Origin: Venturia oleaginea
Lineage: Eukaryota; Ascomycota; Dothideomycetes; Venturiales; Venturiaceae
Assembly (NCBI GenBank): GCA_013176395.1
Contig: JABMLP010000021.1
Coordinates: forward strand, 496,001-560,000
Length of the DNA: 64,000 bases
Reading direction: 5' to 3'
The position numbers and the translations under genes were made by a program. Positions within the stretch are counted from its first letter, which is position 1, and each line of letters opens with the position of its first letter. Of the stretch, positions 55,854 through 64,000 are shown one piece after another. Under the pieces are notes generated by a model that had not been told where the DNA came from, did no database searches, and worked only from the letters and a program-made list of their open reading frames with translations.

Positions 55854-56306
55854 CTTCCTCTGTACGCCCTTTTAGAGGCTATAGACAAGGTTGATACCGA
55901 CTGGGCTCGTAACCAGAATGTACTCATTACGAAGGCCCTCGTCAACGACGAGAAGCCCACCACAATGACGAAACTGGTAGAAGAGTTCAATGTCTACCAC
56001 CGGACACGTACAGCAACACGTCGACCAGGGGCTTCTGCATTCGTCTCTGACCATACCCTCAATGGCGAGCCTCCCACCACTTCTATAGTAAACACAGCGC
56101 CAAAGGCAGCTTCAAATCAGACGGCTTCATCGAAATCTGGTCCTGCACAATCTGACTCGGTCCCAAAAAGGAAGCCTCTCGTTTGTGTCGACGGTGACAC
56201 TCATTTTTTCAAGGATTGTCCTTATTTGATACCTAAATTGAGGCCATCAGGATGGAAGCCAAACTCAGATTACGCAGAAGTTTCGAGATGCCCTGCACAC
56301 AGGTAG
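55854..56306 (+). pseudogene. Copia gag C-terminal part
   Basis: It reads LPLYALLEAIDKVDTDWARN, a Ser/Ala-rich linker, and VCVDGDTHFFKDCPYL, a knuckle-like site in which Asp replaces the second Cys of the CxCG pattern seen in the left Copia element. It ends at TAG 56304-56306, where CAG would fit a C-to-T change. The N-terminal part is upstream of copy B or lost. Confidence 0.75.
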
Positions 56307-56464
56307 TGAGCCCATGAAGCGAAATTTGACACGTTACAAATGTCAAATGAACTCATTTTCATTCACCTCATTTGTACTAGCTTGAACACGAGCCCCTCAA
56401 TCGTGTATATATATGGGCATGCCCACTATCAGCAATTCAGACTTTAGTCTGCTTCATCCACCTT

Positions 56465-57926
56465 TTGACGACAAAGATGTCATTGATAAGCTTCCTGATC
56501 CACCAAAATCTGGCGAAATTGCAGCGTTTACGAGTCACCTCTCTCTCTCTCTCTACAAGGGCTATCAATCGCTACAGAGATTGCTGGTTCATTGACAGTG
56601 GCTCATCAGACCACATCACCAATAATGAGTCAATCTTCATTCACGAAAGCCCTGCATCACCCGGAGGAGCTATTACGTCTGGTACTGGTTCCACTAAAGT
56701 TGAGGGACGTGGTTCAGTGAGGCTAGCGGTCAATTCGCCTCGTGGTAATGGTCACATATCGCTCACAAACGTCCTATTCAGCCCAGACTATTGCACCAAT
56801 GTGGTCAGCCTTTCGAAGCTCATTGACAAAGAATACACGGTGGACTTCACGCACAATACGGTCTCTAAATCTGGCCACGTCATTATCAATTTTGAGCGTG
56901 ATGGACCTATGTGGGTGATAGCCAGAAACTCAGATCTTGATGTCATCCTTCAGCCACCAGCTCGAGTTGGTCAACTTGGAGCTGGGGTATCACAATCTAG
57001 CTCTTTTATCACCAGAAAAGTGCCAAGAACACATACTTCAGCTCGTCCTCGACCACCAGTAGCTATTGATGGAAAAACGGCACGCCACATTTTCGGACAT
57101 ACATCATCAAAGGCAATTGAACATCTTGAACGAGCCACCACAGGACTGTCAATCACTCACCATAATGAGCCTACGGCTATTCTGCAATGTGAATCCTGTG
57201 CACTATCAAAGATGACTTCTCAAGTCTCTCGCCGTACCGAAAAATCGGTGGTAGCCACACAGCCTTTTGAACGTGTATCTTTTGATATGATCGTTATGTC
57301 AGAGGAGGGTGAAGGCTACAAAAACGATCTTTACGCCAGTCATACAGTCTGTACTGTTACAAAGTACCACCTATTGGCTACTAATTCACGAGCCTATCAC
57401 ATTCGTGAAATTTGGAATGAACATTCCAATATTATCACAAAAAAAACTGGGGCTTTCGCATTCGGTACTGCAAAACTGATGGATTCAATAACGACAAAGT
57501 TTGACGACACGTTACGTTCAGAGGGTGTTATTCCTGAGCCCTCAGCCCCTCGAACTCAAGCACAAAATGGCCCAATCGAGCGTGCTGGTAGGACAATTAC
57601 GTCAATGGCTAGAGCCCTTATTGAGGCCGCCAATTTACCTAAAGATCTATGGCCCCAGGCAATGCCGCACGCTGCAGTTCTGCTCAATCTGACACCAAAT
57701 GCGTCATTGGATTGGCGAACTCCTTTCGAGGCTGTTTTTGGCTATCTTCCTGACGTTCGCCACTTACTACCATTCGGTTGCAAAGCCTATTCACTCATCA
57801 ACGACGTGCCCAAAGGACAAAAGATGGCTCCGCGTGCTGTAATTGGCTATTATGTCGGCTTCGACTCTACGAATATCTATCATATATGGATTCCAAGCCA
57901 GAAACGCGTTGTCCGCACCCGGTATG
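56465..57926 (+). pseudogene. Copia protease and integrase
   Basis: Protease motif WFIDSGSSDHITNN, then the GPMWVIARN block, then integrase with H..H (ARHIFGHTSSKAIEHL) and C..C (CESCALSK). The first catalytic Asp is in ERVSFDMIVM and the Glu in NGPIERAGR; the second Asp block is eroded (around FGTAKLMDSITTKFDD). The post-core text DWRTPFEAVFGY and FGCKAYSL is conserved. The frame runs into the inverted solo LTR after VRTRYV. Confidence 0.82.
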
Positions 57927-58110
57927 TCTCGAATGATACACAGTGAAAAGATAAAGATTTAGGATTGCATGAGGTTCAAAATGAACCGATGATCGAGCGA
58001 TAGTTATACAGATTCGAGTGGTCTAAAATCAAAACGAGGGGATATGCCTCTGACGGCCGTATACAGCTGTATCATCTCACAATGGCCGTATGCGGCTGTA
58101 TCATCTAACA
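57927..58110 (-). repeat. Old solo Copia LTR (184 bp), inverted
   Basis: It is related to the 208-bp LTR family but diverged and shortened (minus strand begins TGTTAGATGATACAG). The flanks GTATG (57922-57926) and GGATG (58111-58115) match at four of five bases. Removing it and one flank rejoins the pol frame of the host element. Confidence 0.82.
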
Positions 58111-60356
58111 GGATGTCATATTCAGCCAGACTCAGTTCTACACGCCACCCTCAGACGCAGATCTCGGCGTTTCTGAGAGGGTGGATAACTATCTTGAGCT
58201 TCTTTCACCCCTGAGTACATACACTCATCATCATATTGGTGAACCGCAGCCGTTCAGTACTGATTACTATGACGATGCTGCCCCAGAATCATGCACTGAT
58301 GAGTTAAATTCTGACGAGTTGAACTCACGTCAATTGCTAACACCATCACCAACCCCATCTGTCATTACGGGTACTCCTATAACGTCAAATGATGGTCAGG
58401 GCCCTACTAAAATGCCAACTCAATCTCCTCAATCTTTACCATTATCGAGACTTGGCACTGAATCGCCCTCCGCATTTGACTCGGAACCTCTGCAAGGATC
58501 AACTGATGGAATCAGTGATTCTGTCACCTTAAACAAATCTGCAACGTCTGATACACCAGATGCATCCGCATCACTTGATGGACCCTCACCAGATGCATCC
58601 GCATCATTTGATGGACCCTCAGGGTCCTCGTATTCATACGAATTTGCACCACCAAAGACCATCTTAAATAACGAGATCCTGACCACCAAACGTGTTCGAA
58701 AACAGATTCATTACAGTAATATGGCTTCTCTGAACAACCTCTCAGGTCTCAAATTAAGCCATGAAGAAGCCCTGTCATTTGCTACACAGCAGAAAAAGGT
58801 CCATATTGATGACCTACCCCCACCACCAAAATATTGGAATGCAATGTTACGTCACCCTCAAAATCCCGAATTCCGTGCAGCCACCACCCAGGAATGTGAA
58901 CGAATTCAGAGTCAGGGCACATTCGAACATGTAGCCTCATTGCCTGATGGCCATTCAGCTATTCCGATAATGTGGGTTTGGTAATACAAGACCGATTCCG
59001 ACGGTTTTTTGGTGTCATATAAAGCTAGATTAGTCGTTCGAGGCGATCTACAAACCACATGGTCAGAAACCACGGCCACGACACTTGCCGTACGGACCTT
59101 CCGAGCACTGATTGCTATAATTGCTTATTTTGGGCTTAAAATGCTTCGGTTTGACGTTGTCAATGCGTTTGTTAATGCTGCATTGGAAGATCAAGTGTAC
59201 ATCACCTACTCTGACGGTTTTCCGAGCGAAATTGGGGGTTACATTCGACTCATCCGAGCCCTATATGGACTCAAACAGTCCCCCTATCTTTGGCAAAAAC
59301 ACTTCAGTGCATCACTCAAATCTTTTGGCCTGAAACCGGTCCCAGGAATAGAATGTCTGTTTACAAACGGTCATCTCATTGTCTTCTTTTTTGTTGATGA
59401 TATTATTGCAGCATGTCACCCTGAACATCTACATCTTCTACACGAATTTGAAGGCAATTTAGCCGCCAAATACGACATCGAAAAGCTCGGTGAACCACGC
59501 TACTTTTTGGGCATTCGACTCATTTGTGACCGCGAGAATCGGTCAATTTCACTCGTACAAGATACGTACATCGATAAGATTGTGAAGCGCCTCAATCTGA
59601 ACACCAATTGCAAGCCTACATGGTCACCAATGCCGTGTAGAGAGCTTCTTAAAAACCCAGAAACGGTTACAGCCTCACAAATCTTTTCGTATCAGCAAAA
59701 AATTGGCTCAATTAACTTCGCTGCAACAACTACAAGGCCTGATATAGCCAAAACAGTCTCTCTATTGTCTGAGCACCTTCAAAATTCATCCTTGGACCAC
59801 ATTGAGGCCGCCAATCAGTGTCTTCGCTATTTGTACGCCACCAAATTCTACGGATTGTGTTACTCTGGAACGTCATCTTCAAAGAGTCACGCTTTTGTAG
59901 CAGCTTCAAATGCAAGTTTTGCCGACGATCGTGATACTCGCCACTCGTCAGATGGCTATACATTCTCTCTATTCGGTGGTCTTGTGGATTGGTCAGCTAA
60001 AAAACAGAAAACCGTCACCACGTCATCTAAAGAAGCCGAGTTACTCTCTCTTTCAGTGGCCGCACGAGAAATGCTGTGGTGGAATAGGTTTTTTGAAGCT
60101 ATAGGCTGTAATCTTGACGAGAAGCCAGTCATACATTGCGATAATCGATAAACCATCAGATTACTGACCACCGAATCGCCTAAACTCACCACTAAACTTC
60201 GACATGTCGACATACACCAATGTTACTTACGTCAGCAGGTCCAGGGCGGCCTCATCACCATCATTTGGGTCCCTACAAACCTCATGGTGGCCGACGGAAT
60301 GACGAAAATCCTCACCGTTCAGGGCCAGGCCATTCCATTCATCTACTTGGAATGAC
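58111..60356 (+). pseudogene. Copia reverse transcriptase and RNase H
   Basis: After a Ser/Pro/Asp-rich linker with a repeated block PDASASLDGPS / PDASASFDGPS (about 58556-58620), the frame stops at TAA 58982-58984 (after IPIMWVW) and continues in the same phase: SYKARLVVRGDLQ, MLRFDVVNAFVNAAL, ALYGLKQSPYLWQK, active site FFFVDDIIAAC, YFLGIRL, and RNase H (SGTSSSKSHAFVAASNASFA, TTSSKEAELLSLS, VIHCDN). Another TAA at 60149-60151 is followed in frame by TIRLLTTESPKL up to TGA 60354. The stops fit CAA-to-TAA changes. Confidence 0.87.
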
Positions 60357-60631
60357 GGACCTGGAGGGCGTCAGATTGGCGCTCCAAATTGAGCCCTCAG
60401 GAGCCTTAATTACATTGAGATTGACTTAGGTACCCTCATCATGGAGCTCAAGTCATTGCGTTAACCGCATTGAGCAAAAAATCTGTCATTTTTATCGTCT
60501 CTATCTCTCAGAATCACTCATTTAGTCATGTTTGTAACCTTAGCATTTTGTTACTCCAAAGGCACTTGCATCACCACTTTCTTATGTCACCATATCACTC
60601 ATTTTGTATGTCAGAATCATGATATGGTTCT

Positions 60632-60757
60632 GAGAGGGTGTGTTGGGCTTCAGGATCGTTTTAAGACCCCGTTTCTGATGTGTACTTGATGCATCAAAGT
60701 TCATGCATCAATGCATGAATTGAGGGTACTCAAATGACTTAAATATGCTGTAGATTC
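60632..60757 (+). repeat. Possible start of the 3' LTR of the right Copia element
   Basis: A purine tract (GAGAGGGTG, 60632-60640) followed by TGTTGGGCTTCAGG resembles the junction of polypurine tract and LTR. The LTR end and a matching 5' LTR were not found in the window. Confidence 0.3.
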
Positions 60758-61151
60758 CTAGCTTTTGAAGTCATGCAATTCATTATCTTTTGAAGCTCGT
60801 ATTTGTGTAGTTCGTGCGTTTGTAGCTTCCAACAGGACGCACCTTCTCCATATCACACCGCCTAACATCTCATTCAAGGATAAACATACTTTTTCCATAC
60901 CAAACCACTTCCAAGCAGGATCAACCGGGCTTTCCCATCCTTGAACGCGTCCCGCATCCACCACATCTTGGATCTATTCGAAGTCTTCGTTTCCTATGTG
61001 AGTTTTCTTCTCCTAAGACAAGTATTTTGTAACCTTCTCCCAGCTCATCGTACAATCCAAGATAAATGGTTTGGACAACGTGACGTCGCCCTATCATGAC
61101 TAAGCCTGTAATAACCGATGAAACGTGCAATGGCTGAAAATATAAGTCCAC
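60758..61151 (-). CDS. Possible unrecognised protein fragment, two frames
   Basis: One frame gives MDLYFQPLHVSSVITGLVMI and LYDELGEGYKILVLGEEN; an overlapping second frame gives DVVDAGRVQGWESPVDPAWK and further text to 60758. A splice or frameshift near 60985-61000 could join them. No family recognised; it may be a remnant. Confidence 0.22.
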
Positions 61152-62019
61152 ACTCCAAAGATTTGTAGCATCACAAAGTCACCAGAAGACAGCAGTAGGA
61201 TCATGGGAGTCGTTTAGTTAAAAACTGATACCCGACAATGCCTTTCCCTGATTTCTCTGAAGACATGAATGGAGTCGGTCAAGAGATTTTGATGGAGGAG
61301 ATAACAAACTTGGAAGATCTGTTGATGGTCAAATCGAAGAAGTGGGGATGATAATCTTCTCTCTTTCTCACTTGCAGCCAGGAACACCTAATTACTCGTT
61401 TACCGAGTAGTAGCACTAGTTCTTGGGTAGAGAATCACTATACAGCACGTAGACCTATAATTGTTAGTAAGCTCGATCGCGTACAGCTATGGGCTCTTAA
61501 TTTTGCTTCTTGCTGGATGGAGTCCAAGACAATTTGAGGATATATACCTCGAATCACTCCCCACGTGCTTAAAAAGTCAGCACCTAGTCTTTCACATGGG
61601 CCATTGGGTAAACAGACTCACCATGTATAAAATACTACCAGCCCATATACCAGTACACCATCGACTTAACTGAGGACCAATTATTCAGGCACCAGTGAAT
61701 GCTCTTTGTCCACCTCTCCCACGAAGTATCGAACTTTTCTCCTTCTCCCTACTTCCATCTCTTCCAAGCAAACAATTTGAAAGCTAAGGTTGTATTTCGG
61801 CCAAAGATGTCGAAGAAGAAAATTTGACCATGAGCATAGCCATGATCACCATAAGTGACAGCAGCAATGGACTAGTGATGGCGCAATACCCGGGAAACGA
61901 CCAGAAGCAGGCGCGTTAATCGTAAAAAGAAATCATCGCCGATATATAAATGGCGAATTGAGCCCATGACAGAGATTCGTGGATGCGATTGTTTGTTGAG
62001 GTGAGACCAGGCAACATGA
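61152..62019. other. Intergenic region, nothing recognised
   Basis: Short open frames only; no repeats shared with other parts of the window were noticed. Confidence 0.3.
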
Positions 62020-62980
62020 GCGGCTTATATAGTCGTGATAGAGGTATACTCGACAGAGGAAAGCCTGCTCAGGTGGTGCCGTAGGTAGATCCTCCGCATA
62101 TGCTCATTTGCAAAACAGTCTATATATAAATCCCGAGTCCTTCGAAATGGAACACCACAAGTGTTAGACGAGCCATGTCCGATGTGCCGGCCACATTCGG
62201 GACTGATCTCACTCTTCCATAAGAGAAAGAACCGTCGCTGCGTACAGTACTGTTCATTCCTTCCAAACACCCGAGAGAATAGAAAGGGCGTAGCCTATCC
62301 ATTCCGCTGCTAAATAGCACTGCCAGTGATGTCGATAATCTTCATCTTCAGCATGAAAATTTACGACGGAAAAAAATGGAGACCCATGAAAGAGTGAGCC
62401 CGTGTCGCCTGCTCAAACTTGGAAATGGTGATCGACTATTCGATCTTGAGCGGGAGGCCGCAACCATCCTGTGCCCGAAATGCTGACATGTGGAGTCGCT
62501 GAAGGGAAAACAGGCAGTATTGATGGTAAATATAGCTGTCGTAGAGTCGCGCCCGCTGAAACGGATCGAATTGTAGTCGTCGAAGCAAGGCCTGCTCGGG
62601 CGGTGCTGTCCGTAAGCTCATGTGGATGCGGTCATTGTCCTGTAAGAAATACATATAGACTTCCCCAGTGCCATCGACCAGAAAGTCAAAAGCATCCAAC
62701 TTCGAGAAATCGCCACCATGGACGTTGCTGGCCTATTCCGCTGCACCAATGTCCAACGTTTGGGCTGGTTACATGCTGAAACGGTTCGGGTCCTAGAAAT
62801 ATCATCGCTTGAGACCATAAAAGATGCAGCAGCTGCCGAATAGTACTGTTGGCAAAGCTGATGATCATCATCTTCGACATCATTCTTTGCGTTCAACATA
62901 TCATTCCTCGAAGAGAGATACCACCATAAAATGCGCCGCATTCGCAACTTGTAAAAAAATGATGGCCAAGAGCTTGACAC
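62020..62980 (-). pseudogene. Two decayed copies of a related unknown sequence
   Basis: The segments near 62040-62130 and 62575-62670 align: both contain GCCTGCTC(A/G)GG(T/C)GGTGC followed by a similar 60 bp. On the minus strand the second gives FLVDGTGEVYMYFLQDNDRI and the first RTRDLYIDCFANEHMRRIYL at corresponding places. A stop and frame changes interrupt both. This looks like a tandem pair of gene fragments, family unknown. Confidence 0.3.
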
Positions 62981-63421
62981 GAGTGGAGTGGCGAACGCTC
63001 CATAATACGTCCCGTCGCGAGACGGGTTTGTTTAATTGAGAGCATGCAGTACTGAAAGTAATATATACCTATGCAAGCAATTTGGCTACGGAAAGTCTTC
63101 TTGTCTCGTTATTACGTGGGCGCTTAAGCTCGGTTGCTGGGCTTGAATCTGCAGCGGCCCAACTTGACCCGGTAGGCATCAAAGCCATCAAAAACACTCG
63201 CAGTGACATCGTCTGTCTTGAATCTGCGTTTCCAATTTGCTGTATTCCCGATTGTACGACATAATATGAAAGCAGCGATCAATTCCTGATCGCTCTCCGA
63301 TTTAGGCTAGGCACGGTATTTCGTCTCATCTATCAAGACAAGCGATGAAGTTTGGCGCAATGGCTTTGCATTCCCTGGAGAGAAAGAGAATCATCCATGA
63401 AGAAGAGGCGTCGAAAGAGAG

Positions 63422-63478
63422 CGTCCAGCAAAGAAGCCAATACAAGTATCTAGCTTGTCTTGGCTTCTTTCCTGGACG
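63422..63478. repeat. 57-bp hairpin beside the alkyltransferase gene
   Basis: The arms 63422-63446 (CGTCCAGCAAAGAAGCC...) and 63454-63478 are inverted copies with two mismatches in 25 and a 7-bp loop. Weaker pairing extends about 15-20 bp further out on each side. Confidence 0.6.
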
Positions 63479-63534
63479 TTCTTTTTGGATACAACCTCTT
63501 TATCGAAACCTCAAATTCGGGCTGCTACACCTGC

Positions 63535-63999
63535 TCAGATGAATCCACTCCAGGGGCTCCCAACAACTCGTCCCTTGCCATCAAACTTGACACCCTCGCT
63601 CTTTAACAACCTATACTTCTCCTTGTCATTCTTCCCCTCCTCACCCTTCTTACCCCAGCTACCACCAAAGCCTCCAATTCCACCTCCGGTGGCGAGGACT
63701 CTGTGACACGGCACTTCAGGCGCGAACGGGTTGTTTCGTAATGTGTTGCCGACGGCGCGGGGTGAGGAGGAGAGGTGTTTGGATATGAGATTGTAGGTGG
63801 TGTAACAGCCGGGGGGAATTTCGAGCAGCAACAAGAGTACAGACTTTTGGAACGGAGTTTTCGAGGAGTGACTAATCTTGGATTGGAGGCCGGGATCGTG
63901 TTTGTGAGTCGAGGTCTTGCGGACTTTACTTGGTGGCGAGACAGGTGTTTCCTCGCTGGAGAGTTTCCGCTTTCTGTCTGTTAAAGAGGATATTTCCTC
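63535..63999 (-). CDS. Alkylguanine-DNA alkyltransferase (MGMT/ATL-type), 5' end outside window
   Basis: 154 codons are visible from the right edge to the stop at 63535. The DNA-binding/active-site domain is clear: TPFQKSVLLLLLEIPPGCYT, then TTYNLISKHL, GNTLRNNPFAP, the active-site PCHRV with its alkyl-accepting Cys, and GGFGGSWG followed by KYRLLKSEGVKFD. The protein removes alkyl groups from O6 of guanine by transferring them to the Cys, a one-use repair reaction in the nucleus. Upstream of the domain lies a basic, Ser/Pro-rich stretch (DRKRKLSSEE, PPSKVRKTS) that could be a nuclear localisation signal. The start and any first exon are beyond position 64000. Confidence 0.88.
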   Translation of the reverse strand, partial: EEISSLTDRKRKLSSEETPVSPPSKVRKTSTHKHDPGLQSKISHSSKTPFQKSVLLLLLEIPPGCYTTYNLISKHLSSSPRAVGNTLRNNPFAPEVPCHRVLATGGGIGGFGGSWGKKGEEGKNDKEKYRLLKSEGVKFDGKGRVVGSPWSGFI

Positions 64000-64000
64000 G

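Larger units (their letters stand above)
55854..60356 (+). mobile_element. RIP-damaged Copia retrotransposon with nested insertions
   Basis: Gag tail, protease, integrase, reverse transcriptase and RNase H are present in Copia order, but broken by stops and by an inverted LTR (57927-58110). Its 5' part is displaced by copy B. It belongs to a different, older lineage than the Copia element at the left edge, although the two share blocks such as GPMWVIAR and IPSQKRVV. Confidence 0.88.

Noticed and set aside
1..64000. CRISPR arrays, bacterial operons, biosynthetic gene cluster
   Set aside because: No regularly spaced repeats; genes have introns and separate promoters; no polyketide synthase, peptide synthetase or terpene cyclase signatures were seen.

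Overview
The window is nuclear DNA of a filamentous ascomycete (Pezizomycotina). This follows from spliceosomal introns of about 47-56 bp with GT..AG ends and CTAAC-like branch points, from plant-polymer enzymes (tannase/feruloyl esterase, pectate lyase PL3), from fungal mobile elements (chromovirus Gypsy, Copia, LINE, MULE, Fot1/pogo), and from stop codons of the CAA-to-TAA kind expected from repeat-induced point mutation (RIP). A helotialean (Leotiomycetes) plant-associated fungus would fit, but that is inference. Roughly half of the window is mobile-element DNA, much of it nested.

Layout. 1-7.6 kb: a Copia element (minus strand, running off the left edge) whose 5' LTR cut into the 3' end of a MULE transposase gene; the same MULE gene is cut again by a solo Copia LTR, and a second, 5'-truncated MULE lies head to head with it. 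7.7-8.2 kb: the 5' stub of a pectate lyase gene. 8.8-10.4 kb: a 1.6-kb nonautonomous LINE-like element (copy A). 12.3-24.7 kb is the main gene-bearing island: a glutamine-rich coiled-coil protein, a five-exon tannase/feruloyl esterase, a TauD dioxygenase broken by two RIP-type stops, a small secreted cysteine-rich protein, two copies of a palindromic MITE, a solo Copia LTR and an amino-acid transporter.

24.7-32.8 kb is gene-poor and decayed: a possible LTR, small hairpin elements, two degenerate coding remnants and a tRNA-Ile(AAT) gene with an intron. 32.9-36.3 kb holds a 1104-residue ankyrin-repeat protein with a STAND/NLR-like N-terminus. 37-37.2 kb has two 51-bp hairpin units that differ by a compensatory base pair.

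37.6-53.1 kb is again mobile: a 5'-truncated LINE with RNase H, a 400-bp palindrome made from the tail of a Fot1/pogo transposase, and a 6.8-kb chromodomain Gypsy element (192-bp LTRs, TSD GGTTG) inserted in the 3' part of an RNase H-less LINE. 54.2-60.7 kb: copy B of the nonautonomous LINE inside a RIP-damaged Copia element, which also carries an older inverted solo LTR. The right edge (63.5-64 kb) carries the 3' part of an alkylguanine-DNA alkyltransferase (MGMT/ATL-type) gene.

The host genes do not form an obvious pathway or biosynthetic cluster. Those with recognisable roles concern plant-polymer breakdown (tannase, dead PL3), nutrient uptake (transporter, dead TauD), secretion or signalling (small secreted protein, ankyrin/STAND protein) and DNA repair. 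I see no cluster that I can honestly call a new multi-gene system. The least explained signals are the nonautonomous LINE pair, the palindromic MITE pair, the pogo-tail palindrome, the covarying hairpin pair and a possible self-priming Gypsy element.
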